IMG/VR virus record: IMGVR_UViG_3300008110_000094
Span: 1-62,620 of that record
From: a virus
Length of the DNA: 62,620 bases
Direction: 5' to 3' (one strand)
A program made the translations under genes and the position numbers. Each line of letters opens with the position of its first letter. Position 1 is the stretch's first letter. This document shows, piece after piece, positions 28,101-36,528 of the stretch. A model generated the notes under the pieces. That model saw nothing but the letters and a program-made list of their open reading frames with translations, had not been told where the DNA came from and ran no database searches.

Positions 28101-31100
28101 AGCGCGCGATTGCCCGCATCATCCAATCCGGCAACACCTACCTCGCGCACGCGGTCGGGGCGGGCAAAACGTCCGAAATGATCGGCGCCATCATGGAACA
28201 GCGCCGGTTGGGGCTCGTGCGCAAGGCCATGGTCGCGGTCCCGAACCACATGCTCGGCCAGTTCACCAAGGAGTTCTACGAGCAGTATCCCACGGCAAAA
28301 ATCGCGGTTGCCGACGAGCGACAATTCCACACCGACCGCCGCAAGCAGTTCGTGGCAAACGTGGCGAATGACGATCTGGACGCGATCGTCATCACGCACT
28401 CGGCCATGGGGCTTATCCCCGTATCCCCGGAGTTCCAAGACGCGCTGATCCAAGAGCAGATCGACAATTTCCGCGACCTTCTCTCGGAGTTGGACAAAAC
28501 CGACCGCATCACGCGCCGCCGCATCGAGAACGCTATCGAACGGCTCGAGCAGCGCTTGTTGGGCAAGGCCAAGAAGCAGGATCAGGTTTACACGTTCGAG
28601 CAAATGGGCGTCGATCAGCTATTCGTGGACGAGGCCCACCTGTTCCGCAAACTCGACTTTGCCACGAAGATGTCGGGCGTGAAGGGAATCAGCCCCGAGG
28701 GGAGCAAGGCGGCCTTCGATCTGTATGTGAAGGCCCGCTACCTCGAAACCATCAATCCCGGTCGAAGCCTCGTCTTGGCATCGGGTACGCCGGTCACGAA
28801 CACGATGGCCGAGCTTTACACCGTCAGCCGGTACATGCAGCCGCAGGAACTTGCGGAGCGCGGCTTGGCGCATTTCGACGCCTGGGCGGCGGCGTTCGGA
28901 GACATGGCGACGGAGTTGGAGCAGGACGCAGCCGGGGGCTACAAGCCGGTCACGCGCTTTGCGCAGTTCGTCAACATCCCCGAACTGTCGGCCATGGTGC
29001 GGCAGCAGATGGACGTGGTTACGTCCAACCAGCTCGAGCAATACGTCGTGCGCCCGAAGATCAAGGGCGGCCGGCGCGAGCTGCATATGTCCGAAAAGTC
29101 GCCGGAATTGGCCGACTATCAGGAACAGCTTGCCGGTCGCATGAAGGCGATCGCCAACCGGAAAGGGCCGCCGAAGCCGGGCGACGACATCATTCTGTCC
29201 GTCATCAACGACGGGCGCCATGCCGCCATCGACATGCGCTTGGTCAATCCCGACCTTCCGGCCGATCCCACGTCGAAGCTCAGCCGCATGATCGACCGGG
29301 TGTTCGACATCTGGCAGAAAACCAAGCGCCAGCCGTTTCACAAGGCCGAAGGCGGCAAGTACACCGAGAAGCCCGTCGATTACGGCCCGGCCACGCAGAT
29401 GATTTTTTCCAATCTCGGCATCGGCGGATCGCGGCCCTTCAACGTGCACACCTACATCGTCAACGAACTGGCCCGGCGCGGCGTGCCGCGCGCCGAGATT
29501 GCGCAGATCGCGGATTTCAAAACCCACGTCGCCAAGCAACGCCTGTTCAACGACATGAACGAAGGCAAGGTGCGCGTGCTGATCGGCTCGACGGCCAAGA
29601 TGGCAACCGGCGTCAACGCCCAGCGCCGCCTCTACGCGCTGCACAACCTCGACCCCCTCTGGTATCCGGCCGACGACGAGCAGCGCAACGGTCGCGCCTT
29701 GCGTCAGGGCAACATGAACCCGGAAATCGAAATCAACGACTACTCGACCAAGGGCACCTACGACTCAACCATGTGGGGCATGATGGCCCGCAAAGCCGGG
29801 TTCATTCAGGGCTTCTTCGAGGGCGACAAGTCGATCCGGTCGATCGAGGATTTGGGCGAGGCGAGCTTGTACGAGCAGGCGAAGGCGCTCACCACGAACG
29901 ATCCCCGCCTGATCCAGTTGACGGAAACCAAGCAGGAATTGGAGAAGGCGCGGCGCCGCCGTTCCGCGTTCGAGTCCGAGGTCTGGTCGGTCAAAGAGAA
30001 GATCGCGGGCGCCAACCGCTCGATTGCCTACGCCAAGCGCCGTATCCCCGATGTCGAAAAGGACATCGCCCAGCGGATCGAAACCAAGGGCGATGCGTTC
30101 AAGGGAGCCGTCAACAGCAAGAAATTCGACGAGCGCCCCGAGTTCGGCAACGCCTTGCTCGCCCAGATGAACGACATCGCGGAACTGGAAAGTCCGACCA
30201 AGGCCAAGAAAATTGCCGAGGTCGGCGGCTTCCCGGTCATGGCGTCATCGCAAAAGGCTTGGTATGCGAAGCCCGGCGACCCGTTGAAGGTGTCGGTCTA
30301 CCTCGACCGCAACGGCGATTTCCAGACCGACATTGCAGAGTCGGAATCTGCCCTTGGTCTGGTTCGCAGCATCGAATATGCGCTCGGAAAGTTCGAGTCC
30401 GAGCGGGACGGCTATCAGAACAACATCGCGGCGGCCGAGCGCACGATTAAGGACTACACGCCGAAGCTCGAAAAGAAATTCGACGGCGACGAAAAGATCA
30501 AGGAACTGGCGGAAAAGCTCGCCCGTCTCGAAGCCGACATCAATGCGGACGCCAAAGCGCGCGATGCGGCGGCGGCGGCACAGCAAGCGGCGACCAAGGC
30601 CGAGGATGAATCCGGCGAAGAAATGCAGTCGCTGCGCAACACGGGCCGGGCGCGCAACGGCGAGAAGGTCAAACTCGGGGCGCCCATCGTCGATCGCAGC
30701 CTTGATACCCTGCGGGCCGAACTCTACGCGGATCTTCGCGAAGAACTGGACCGGATCGGGCTCACCGACGTTGCCCTGAACCTTCCCGACTATATCGCGC
30801 GCGGGGACGGGGAAGGCGGGGTCCAGTATTCGGCCGGCCGCCAGCGGTTCTGGGGCGACGCGCAAGTGCTGATCGAGATTGCCTTGACCGAAGCGAACGG
30901 CGCCGAGGTTCAAGTCGATCCAAACTCGACTCTGCACCACGAAGCCGTCCATGCCATGAAGCGGCTCAACCTGTTCAGCCCGGCCGAGTGGAAGGTGCTG
31001 GCTGCGCGGTCGGAAGCCGTGTGGGTCAAGGAATACGGCCTGACCGACAAGGACTCCGGCTACAATAACCTGCCCAAAAACCTGATCCTCGAGGAAGGCA

Positions 31101-34100
31101 TCGCCCGAGCCTACGAGGCTTGGAAAGAGGGCCAAGAGGGGGCGATGAAGGGCGGCCTGATCGCGCGGGCCTTTGCCAAGATCAAGCGCTTCATCGAGGC
31201 GATCGGCAACGTGTTCCGGGGCCGGGGCTTCAACACGGTCGAAGGGCTGTTCGAGAAGATCGACGAGGGCAAGATCGGCCGCCGTGGGCGCGAGGCGCGG
31301 CACGCAGATCCCGATGGGCCGCGCAAGAATTTCAAGCCCATGTATGCCGATGTGCCGGGCGAACCGGCGCCGAAGACAATGGCCGAAAATCTCGCACGCG
31401 GACGGGCGGCGATTGCGAAGGTGCTGGCCGAGCAGACCGATGTGCGCCACGCCGCTTGGCGTCCCGAACTCGGCTGGATCGATTTCATCTGGGGCGACGA
31501 CGCCAAAGGCATCGCGCACGCCATCAAGGGGCGGATCGAAAAAGACGGCATGTCCCGTGCCGACGCCGAAACATTGGTGCGCCGCATCCCCGATGTCATC
31601 GCGCGCGGTCGTCTAAACCCATACTTCGTCACGCCAGAGCAGCGCGTTGGACGCACGATTGTCTGGAACAACCAGACGGTTGTGCTGCGATTTGAAATCG
31701 ATGGCGTTGATCGCCGCTGGGTCATCACTTCGCACGAAGGCATGAGCAAAATGCCGAGCGGCGCCAAACAGATTTCGGAACAGCGGGCGGAGGAATTGAT
31801 CGCCGATGCGACGGTGAGGGGTTCGGGCGCCTCGTCCGTTGCTACGCAGGGTGAGCTTCGCGCGAACCTACGTGACCAAGCCAAAGCGGCTGCCAGTGGC
31901 GACACTGGACCCGGTATTTCGACCGGGCTAGGTACGGCTAGCGGTTCCCGCCGAAGCGGCATCTCGCCCACCCAGGGAGCGGCGACGGGCAAAGATATAC
32001 CCGAAACCGACTCCGATGGCAACCCGGACGGCAGCAACGACGACGCCATGTACTCCCTTCTGCCGAAGGACCAAGCCTCGCCGGCAGAGTCCGAGCGCAT
32101 GGCGGAACTGGCCGGGGAAGAAATCGTCTCGGGCACCGAGCGCGATTTCGTCAACGACGCTGGGCTCGTCAAGCGCTGGGTTGTGCATCCCCGCACCATC
32201 GCGGCCTACGACAAGGATTTCGTGCCGGTCTATCGCGCCGCCGTTCGCCAGTTCGAGACGCGCGACGAGTTTGCGGCCGAAATCGCCCGCAAGGCCCAAG
32301 CCTATACGGACCTGACGCCCGAGGACCGCGCCCAGGTCGATAAGCTGCTTGAGCTTGGTCGCCTGGAAGGGACGGTCTATGGCGACGCCGCGCTGAAAGA
32401 CGGCGTGACCAACGATCCCAGCGCCAACGAGGGCCGCACCGAAAACGCCGTCCTCACCAAGCCCGGCGAAACCGTCACGCTCACCGACCGGCAGATCGAG
32501 GGCTACAAGGCTGCACGGGCTTCGATGAACACGGCCTTGGACCTGTTCAAAGCCCAGATCATCGAAGAATGGGGCTACGATCCGACCGAGATCCGCTCGA
32601 GCGCCGACATCCTCGCCCTCATCACCGACGAAACCGGCGACCGGGAAGCCGAGCAGCACAAGGATGCTGCGAAGATCGTGCGCGAAATCGAGCAGGCGCA
32701 GCGCACCGGCTACGTCCCGTTCACGCGCTGGGGCCAGATCGGCATTGCGGTTCGCAGGGCCGATAGCCGCCAGATGGCGCTCGGCATCGACGGCGAAGCC
32801 TCGCGCCCCTACACCACGATCCACTACGAAATGATCGAGGTCGATGGGGCCGTCTCGCGCCTCATGCGCGCCGCCCGGAAGCTGAAAGGCCGCAAGACGG
32901 CCGAACAGCTCGGGCAGTTCCCCGAGGTCAAGGCCCGGTTGGACGCGCTCAAGGCCAAGTACGAGGGCGACCCCGACGTGCGGTTCAGCGTGTTCCAAGT
33001 CGGGGAGGGTGGGCCGCTCGAGCAGGGCGTGAAGCTGTCCGATCTGGACATGCTGGCCGAGGTCGGGCGGATCGACGACAAGGCCTGGGAGCAGGTGCGC
33101 GAGCAGCTTGAAAAAGCGATCAAGATGCGCGGCTTCCGCAAGCATTTCTTTGGCTCGAAGAACCTGCCGGGCTACTCGGTCGATTTCGAGCGCGCGATCG
33201 CCGACTACACGATCGGCATTGCCGGGTATCTGGCCCGTCGAAAGTACGGCTCGATCTGGGATGGTGCAGTGGGCAAGATTCCGACCACCAAGCCCAAGCT
33301 TCGCGAATACGCCCAGAAATACCGGGACTACACGCAATCGCCCCAAGAAGAATTGCAGATGCTGCGGCAGTTGGGGTTCGTGTTCTACCTTACCTCACCC
33401 GCTTCTGCCTTGGTCAACACGACCCAGGTTCCGCTTGTGACGGTGCCCTGGCTATCGCAGTTCGCGCCTGGGCCCAAGGTGATGTACCACGTCACGAAGG
33501 CCTACAAGGACGCCTTCGCGATGACGACGGCAAGCCGTGGCATGGACGTGTTCGACCCCGCCAAAGCGCCGGAGGACGTTCGCGAAGCCTTCCAGAAAGC
33601 GTGGGACGAGGGCTTCTTTGTCCCGTTGAACACCTGGGAAATGATGGGCACCGCGCAGGCCCGCAGCCAAGTGGTTCGGCGTCTGTCGAAAGTCAGCCGC
33701 ACGGCGGTCGATGCCATCGCGCTTGGGTTCACCGTAGCCGAGCGCTTGAACCGGATTGTGACGTGGATGGCGGCCTATCGTTTGGGCAAGCAGGAAACCG
33801 TGCGGCAGTCGGCCCGCACCATCCTTGCGAAGAACGCACTCGCCCGGTCGGACGAGCTGTTGCGCGGCTACACCCCGGAAAAGTTCGCAGGCTTCGCGAT
33901 CGACGAAACCCAATTGCGCATGGGCAAGGTCAACCGTCCCGCGATGATGCGCGGCGCCGGGGCGGCGATCTTCCAGTTCAAGGGTTTCACCATGCAGATG
34001 ATCGAATTGCAGTTCCGCATGGTTCAACAATATGCAGGCCGCCGCCCGAAAGTCGCAGTCGGCGCCATGTGGTTGCTGTTGATGCTGACGGCTGGCATCT

Positions 34101-34933
34101 GGGGCGCCCCGTTCGGAGACGATCTGAAAAACATCTTGGAGTGGATGAAACGCAAGTTTGGCGGGACCGATCTCGACCTTGATACCGAACTGCGCGAGTT
34201 GGTCGTCGAATTGACCGGCTCGCCGGGGCTTGCAGAAGCGTTCTCGCGCGGTACGTCGCGCGCGGCCGGCGTCGATCTGCAGCGCATTGGCATGGGCAAC
34301 GTCCTACCGGATGATGCGCAAGAACTTGGCGGTATTCCGCTTGATCTAGCCTGGGGGCGTCTCTCGCAGGCAATCGAACACGGCAAGCGTGGCAACTGGA
34401 TGCTGGCTTTGAGCGAAATGATGCCCGCGTTCCTCAAGAATCCGATCGTCGCCATGTCGTGGGGCACGGAAGGCGTCAGATCCCAGACATCGGGGCGCGT
34501 TGTTATTCCGCCCGAGAAAGTCACGGCGGGCGATATCGCACAGAAGGCGATTGGCTTCACCCCGGCCGCCATCGCCAACCAACGGGAGTCCGAACGCGCC
34601 CAGACACGGGCGAACACCGCGACCAAAGAGGTCAAGGACCGCTACATCGGGGAACTGGCACGCCTTCGTGCGGACATCCTGCGTGCCGACACCGCCAACG
34701 ACGCGGCCAAGTCTCGGGTGCTCGAGGAACGGTTCGCGCGCACCCTCGACGAGATCCGCGCCTTCAACGAGGGCCGCCCGCTGCACGAAATGGTCATCGT
34801 CAATCCGAAAACCCTCAAGGATCGGATCAAGGAAGAACTGTCCGGGGCGGCGGTGCGCGACAAGAACGCCCCCAAACAGGCCCGCCCGCGCCGCGAGGAA
34901 ATCGAGCGAATCTACGGCGAGCAGCCCCGATAG
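22163..34933 (+). CDS. Giant polyvalent protein (4256 aa), DarB-like
   Basis: A single open frame encodes a chain of counter-defence domains. Residues about 570-725: phage InPase-like domain (GNYKHAHLEWEGFDIAIE ... DEHKIMAGF). About 870-910: segment resembling ribosome modulation factor. About 1150-1440: N6-adenine methyltransferase with motif I FEPGMGVGNF (about 1235) and NPPF (1301-1304). About 1970-2560: SNF2-type helicase, Walker A AVGAGKT (1997-2003), DEAH (2156-2159), motif VI QRNGRALRQG (2507-2516). About 2926-2980: metallopeptidase-like HEAVH plus downstream EE. About 3080-3195: PBECR-type (barnase/EndoU/colicin-like) domain. About 3735-4010: LPD38-like helical domain. Such proteins are packaged with phage DNA and act early. 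All motif residues needed for activity are present. See also the nested gene at 25230. Confidence 0.9.
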   Translation: MARFQGIPLDQAPIEQAPSMAAPRAPRFRGTPLEGPKPVAAPAPVAALAPPPIAEAPAPSEMPDINPPTMPQAAPQPAAGGLGAQIMRFGKDAGASVVAGTGSIMQFPGQVYGLATGDFDTMSTRGGEAVRQFGQSLKSPELQEKERQAQAVIAEAEKDGFGAEVGAVLKTYLSDPVLLANFTVEQLPSLLATMGFGKLAQWGTQVAAKVAQRGAVSAATLSRAGQAGAITGGAAMQGASVGDETRDAILRLPDATFAASPAFQALVASGIDPQAAKEQLALEGARLAGAAGAGISGATATLLPGVERMGFGQASTQGIIRRVLTGGAAEGFQEGLEEGGGRFAQNVAVQQIDPDQSLLQGVGAQGTMGALPGAVTGAGVAALSGREDAPITPSIAVNGGPPVRVEPTFDAPTQPPPPPNPRAGARFGTGDTVLQPAPLSTPRSRSDLAADLADPRPIAEIDAERQQRAREQQVQLASQYGYPAIGSAFTFTLPDGETVQGVMEGVQQTSTEGLARIRGADGQMYVLGADEFTVTEGTGDKADPVVVKTAEDVDIAAQQVEAPTPAQAKAGNYKHAHLEWEGFDIAIETPQGGTRSGVGKDGKPWSVTMPHHYGRLKGTIGADGDQLDITIGPNPEQNGVVWVIDQIDPDTGKFDEHKIMAGFEMGEEAEQAYIDGFSDGRGIDRIGAVERMDLAQLRQWIANGNTKKALAYNGTPKYREYRIPAPAQAPGDNYRGGQRGPAFDLPASQPAPAAEPPQAPAEGAPSRENGAAASPEPAPAPVVRPVQPKPQTLAEPEQAPDWYKELTETGRRLLYVRAGFTAGEVNRRAKVTWNNISPEVRKRLETAAKAPQPEAAPRPAYIGKGPDFASGRNDALAGKPRVMPTYFTKPYGKNARNWLLGWDAGKAEADQTKASEAPPAAPQKAPRPNDIFFNNKQELVEYLTDRLPKGYEVDRGGDGPGSPVRLFGPGDKLIDEWVGRPERARIDKVIERAKKAAADAAKPAPSPKPAEPDMLPAQAENEDVVQPSAVPSSPAGSEPGASAGTAPQRADVEAPRGQGEGVRGDGARGDGERRPERREPRTDDPRAGASGDVRPADAAVADKRPDAEVKGENHVIEAGALGESRPWRQKALDNIRAIELMRQIEAEGRPATKAEQAELALYVGWGGIRNAFPDAQGAYGKGFETIGKKLRELLSDTEYKTAQRSIQYAHYTSETIVREMWRAAQQLGFKGGKVFEPGMGVGNFAGMMPTDVSAASTYHGLELDHTTARIARLLYPRFGIRQDDFTKAPIPADTYDLAIGNPPFADVAIKSDPAYAKHAFLLHDYFFAKSLDAVRPGGLLMFVTSAGTLNKIDTAAREYMADRADFVGAIRLPGDAFEKNAGTSVTTDIIILRKRLPGETAGSKAWTETVERTLPNKDGAKQSGAVNRWISENPEMVLGDEGFFDKLYPGRYGVRSSEGDFAPKLKKAVDALPADVMTPWQETQAERAEVDFGTKERKDGSFYLDASGRLMQMRDRVGQPVPQRGKGATGGKTGAEMARIKKLVPIRDALRAVLDADLSEDSANAAKARKRLNAAYDEFVAEFGPINKAELSERRPSVVQQESARSDAREEARFNGLPFDEGTFDPRQMIVQGKSLAEIARARNAMREEYAKAGKTFDEGTFDPDDMPDIIIDKRPNVDAFMDDPESYRLRAIEDYNDNTGEAKKRPIFERNIITREKEPEIKSVNDALLYVLNRRGRVAIDEIAAAVNITVPQAIEQLGDRIFKLPGTQDAYETRDAYLSGNVRKKLLEAQAAAERNPEFKPNVEALEAVQPTPLTPSEISANLGMPWLPTDVIESFGTEIGLTKLKVGYLPALASWNVSGDDSSSAARTEWGTAERSAPELISDALNRQDPKIYDEVRQPDGTKTRVLNTVATQAAQDKLQAIKAKFSEWVWSDAARADRLATLYNDNYNNLVVRQYDGDYLTTPGIAAGWSWRPHQKRAIARIIQSGNTYLAHAVGAGKTSEMIGAIMEQRRLGLVRKAMVAVPNHMLGQFTKEFYEQYPTAKIAVADERQFHTDRRKQFVANVANDDLDAIVITHSAMGLIPVSPEFQDALIQEQIDNFRDLLSELDKTDRITRRRIENAIERLEQRLLGKAKKQDQVYTFEQMGVDQLFVDEAHLFRKLDFATKMSGVKGISPEGSKAAFDLYVKARYLETINPGRSLVLASGTPVTNTMAELYTVSRYMQPQELAERGLAHFDAWAAAFGDMATELEQDAAGGYKPVTRFAQFVNIPELSAMVRQQMDVVTSNQLEQYVVRPKIKGGRRELHMSEKSPELADYQEQLAGRMKAIANRKGPPKPGDDIILSVINDGRHAAIDMRLVNPDLPADPTSKLSRMIDRVFDIWQKTKRQPFHKAEGGKYTEKPVDYGPATQMIFSNLGIGGSRPFNVHTYIVNELARRGVPRAEIAQIADFKTHVAKQRLFNDMNEGKVRVLIGSTAKMATGVNAQRRLYALHNLDPLWYPADDEQRNGRALRQGNMNPEIEINDYSTKGTYDSTMWGMMARKAGFIQGFFEGDKSIRSIEDLGEASLYEQAKALTTNDPRLIQLTETKQELEKARRRRSAFESEVWSVKEKIAGANRSIAYAKRRIPDVEKDIAQRIETKGDAFKGAVNSKKFDERPEFGNALLAQMNDIAELESPTKAKKIAEVGGFPVMASSQKAWYAKPGDPLKVSVYLDRNGDFQTDIAESESALGLVRSIEYALGKFESERDGYQNNIAAAERTIKDYTPKLEKKFDGDEKIKELAEKLARLEADINADAKARDAAAAAQQAATKAEDESGEEMQSLRNTGRARNGEKVKLGAPIVDRSLDTLRAELYADLREELDRIGLTDVALNLPDYIARGDGEGGVQYSAGRQRFWGDAQVLIEIALTEANGAEVQVDPNSTLHHEAVHAMKRLNLFSPAEWKVLAARSEAVWVKEYGLTDKDSGYNNLPKNLILEEGIARAYEAWKEGQEGAMKGGLIARAFAKIKRFIEAIGNVFRGRGFNTVEGLFEKIDEGKIGRRGREARHADPDGPRKNFKPMYADVPGEPAPKTMAENLARGRAAIAKVLAEQTDVRHAAWRPELGWIDFIWGDDAKGIAHAIKGRIEKDGMSRADAETLVRRIPDVIARGRLNPYFVTPEQRVGRTIVWNNQTVVLRFEIDGVDRRWVITSHEGMSKMPSGAKQISEQRAEELIADATVRGSGASSVATQGELRANLRDQAKAAASGDTGPGISTGLGTASGSRRSGISPTQGAATGKDIPETDSDGNPDGSNDDAMYSLLPKDQASPAESERMAELAGEEIVSGTERDFVNDAGLVKRWVVHPRTIAAYDKDFVPVYRAAVRQFETRDEFAAEIARKAQAYTDLTPEDRAQVDKLLELGRLEGTVYGDAALKDGVTNDPSANEGRTENAVLTKPGETVTLTDRQIEGYKAARASMNTALDLFKAQIIEEWGYDPTEIRSSADILALITDETGDREAEQHKDAAKIVREIEQAQRTGYVPFTRWGQIGIAVRRADSRQMALGIDGEASRPYTTIHYEMIEVDGAVSRLMRAARKLKGRKTAEQLGQFPEVKARLDALKAKYEGDPDVRFSVFQVGEGGPLEQGVKLSDLDMLAEVGRIDDKAWEQVREQLEKAIKMRGFRKHFFGSKNLPGYSVDFERAIADYTIGIAGYLARRKYGSIWDGAVGKIPTTKPKLREYAQKYRDYTQSPQEELQMLRQLGFVFYLTSPASALVNTTQVPLVTVPWLSQFAPGPKVMYHVTKAYKDAFAMTTASRGMDVFDPAKAPEDVREAFQKAWDEGFFVPLNTWEMMGTAQARSQVVRRLSKVSRTAVDAIALGFTVAERLNRIVTWMAAYRLGKQETVRQSARTILAKNALARSDELLRGYTPEKFAGFAIDETQLRMGKVNRPAMMRGAGAAIFQFKGFTMQMIELQFRMVQQYAGRRPKVAVGAMWLLLMLTAGIWGAPFGDDLKNILEWMKRKFGGTDLDLDTELRELVVELTGSPGLAEAFSRGTSRAAGVDLQRIGMGNVLPDDAQELGGIPLDLAWGRLSQAIEHGKRGNWMLALSEMMPAFLKNPIVAMSWGTEGVRSQTSGRVVIPPEKVTAGDIAQKAIGFTPAAIANQRESERAQTRANTATKEVKDRYIGELARLRADILRADTANDAAKSRVLEERFARTLDEIRAFNEGRPLHEMVIVNPKTLKDRIKEELSGAAVRDKNAPKQARPRREEIERIYGEQPR
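25230..25463 (+). CDS. Small gene overprinted inside the polyvalent gene (77 aa)
   Basis: The ATG at 25230 has GGAG 7 bases upstream; a second ATG at 25224 is too close to it. The product is a well-behaved helical protein (MSFSRAQYLQALQDQNPE ... QAETFDLPMQR). By hand count about 69 of 77 codons end in G or C in this frame, against about 31 of 78 in the giant frame over the same bases, where the product is a low-complexity Gly/Ala/Arg/Glu linker. The third-position bias of this genome therefore supports the small frame as the constrained one. Function unknown. Either a true nested gene or a relic captured when two genes fused. Confidence 0.65.
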   Translation: MSFSRAQYLQALQDQNPEQARELRRSGQMSKHLADKAKEYEATERAAMANADPSDENLARMIREQVQAETFDLPMQR

Positions 34934-35011
34934 TGCGATCCAAACAGAGGAAGCCGAAATTCCGGCCGGTCGCCAATCGATCGGCGGTTTTCCGGTTCTG
35001 GCCCATCCACA

Positions 35012-35038
35012 AACCCATCCCAAAAGGATGGGTTTTTT
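35012..35038 (+). terminator. Rho-independent terminator after the polyvalent gene
   Basis: AACCCATCC (35012-35020) pairs perfectly with GGATGGGTT (35026-35034) around a CAAAA loop, with a T-run at 35033-35038. It separates virion genes from the lysis genes. Confidence 0.95.
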
Positions 35039-35117
35039 CTTGCCCGCTGACCGACGTGCGCGGACGGCCGACTCATCACGCGCGACACTCGATCCTCATC
35101 AAAAAGGACAAATCGAC

Positions 35118-35510
35118 ATGAGCGACTGGCCCTACCGCTATTTCTCTCGCGCTGAAATGGCGTGCAAGCACACTGGTAAGTGCGAAATGAAGAACGAGTT
35201 TATGGTGATGGCCGACGCGCTGCGCGAAGCCTTCGGCAAGTCGATGATCGTCACGTCCGGCTATCGCGACCCGTCGCACCCCGAAGAAGTGAGAAAGCGC
35301 GAGGACCGCGCTCGGCGTGGCCTCCCGCCGCCGCTTTCAACGCACTCGGAAGGCATCGCCATGGATGTTGCTGTGCGCGGTGCCGACGCCGTTCGGTTGC
35401 TCGAGCTTGCGCTGAGCATGGGCTTCCGGGGCATCGGCGTGCAGCAAAAGGGCGACACCCGATTCCTTCACCTGGATACCCGCAAAGAACCGGCAATTTG
35501 GAGTTACTGA
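35118..35510 (+). CDS. Endolysin, M15-family peptidase
   Basis: This 130-residue D-Ala-D-Ala carboxypeptidase-type enzyme would cut peptidoglycan cross-links. The zinc site is visible: SGYR (47-50), HSEGIAMD with His76 and Asp83, and FLHLD with His118. The length fits the single-domain M15A type; no signal peptide is seen, so release depends on the holin encoded 3 bases downstream. An AAGGA site precedes the ATG. Confidence 0.9.
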   Translation: MSDWPYRYFSRAEMACKHTGKCEMKNEFMVMADALREAFGKSMIVTSGYRDPSHPEEVRKREDRARRGLPPPLSTHSEGIAMDVAVRGADAVRLLELALSMGFRGIGVQQKGDTRFLHLDTRKEPAIWSY

Positions 35511-35513
35511 ATC

Positions 35514-36176
35514 ATGCTTGGAGCAATCATCGGGGCCATCACCGGAATCCCGGCGCTGATCGACGCTGGCAAGGCCATCTTCCAGACAGTCAGCGGAAAG
35601 CCGTCCACGGCCACGTCGGCGCCCGAGCTGAATGACGAGGTCCAAGCCCTTCCTGCCGACCAACAGAAGGCATGGGCAGAAGCCATGCAGGCCAAGATCG
35701 ACTTCTACAAAGCCGAGAGCGCGCGTATCCAGAACGAGCAGGGCGACGTGACGGCCGAAATCCTCGCCGTGCTCGACAAGCCTGCGGCGGCCAAGGTCGC
35801 TATCGAGCGCATGACAACCCGGCCTTGGGTGGTCAAGCGCATGACGCATGTGATCCTTCTGCCGGTCTATGTGATGGTTCTCGACAGCCTGTTGATGGTG
35901 TTCAACGGGCTCTACCGCATGGCGACCGCCCAACGGGATCTGGCCCCCTTCGACCTTTTTGCGGAAAAGCTGTTCGGGGAAGGGTCGCTCTACGCCTCGA
36001 TGTATAACCTCGCCGCCCCCACGGCTGCGGTCGTGGTGGTGTCCTACATCACGGCCAAGACGGTTGAGACGGTGCGAAATGGTGCATCGGCTGGGGACGG
36101 GCTGGCCGGCACGATCGGGCGAGCTGTGCAGGCCGTGGGCGGTATTGTCGGGGCGGTCAAAGGTGCGCGCAAATGA
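35514..36176 (+). CDS. Holin, three-TM type
   Basis: 220 residues. An N-terminal hydrophobic segment (1-22) is followed by an acidic helical stretch (40-90) with PELNDEVQAL, then a TTRPWVVKRM motif (about 100-109) and two strong membrane spans (about 112-135 and 165-185). This order matches the 3TM holin family of gene-transfer agents and phages of Alphaproteobacteria. It would permeabilise the inner membrane for the M15 enzyme. Confidence 0.8.
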   Translation: MLGAIIGAITGIPALIDAGKAIFQTVSGKPSTATSAPELNDEVQALPADQQKAWAEAMQAKIDFYKAESARIQNEQGDVTAEILAVLDKPAAAKVAIERMTTRPWVVKRMTHVILLPVYVMVLDSLLMVFNGLYRMATAQRDLAPFDLFAEKLFGEGSLYASMYNLAAPTAAVVVVSYITAKTVETVRNGASAGDGLAGTIGRAVQAVGGIVGAVKGARK

Positions 36177-36247
36177 GGCCGCTCACCTTCGTCACGCTGT
36201 TCTTGGCGGCGTGGGTCGCGCTGACCTATCTCGGGGCGCCAAAATAA
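36173..36247 (+). CDS. Single-TM micro-protein (24 aa)
   Basis: The ATG overlaps the holin stop (ATGA). The product is one hydrophobic helix (residues 3-21) with a short basic end. Size is minimal, but the coupling and position at the end of the lysis genes suggest a holin partner or antiholin-like peptide. Confidence 0.45.
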   Translation: MRPLTFVTLFLAAWVALTYLGAPK

Positions 36248-36257
36248 GGGAAGGGGG

Positions 36258-36328
36258 TTGTGCGAGGGGACTCGAACCCCCAACCACCGGAGCCACATCC
36301 CGGTGCTCTACCGTTGAGCTACGCACAA
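36258..36328 (-). tRNA. tRNA-His (GTG anticodon)
   Basis: A full cloverleaf can be drawn on the minus strand: 7-bp acceptor TTGTGCG/CGCACAA, D-arm GCTC-AACGGTA-GAGC, anticodon arm CCGGG-ATGTGGC-TCCGG with U33 and anticodon GTG, a 5-base variable loop and T-arm GGGGG-TTCGAGT-CCCCT. No CCA is encoded (next bases are CCCCC), and the base at -1 is T rather than the usual G. It lies between the lysis genes and the integrase and could be a working gene or mark the attachment site. Confidence 0.9.
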
Positions 36329-36528
36329 ACCAGTGACGCGGCGACGGGCGGGGCGTCATCCCCGCATTGTGTGATCCGGCTGTCCGTCGCCAAAGCATCC
36401 GTCCGATAACGGGCTACGGTGTGCCTACGCGCGGTCCGGCTGAGAAGTTGCTTTCCCCTTCATTCGGAAGCCGTTTCCGTCGTCACCGGCTGTTCGCCGG
36501 GCGGTACGGGGCACGCCGCCGCGTCGGA

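Noticed and set aside
25271-28603. An 1110-codon minus-strand frame inside the polyvalent gene
   Set aside because: Antisense shadow of the methyltransferase/helicase region, without start signals or recognisable motifs.
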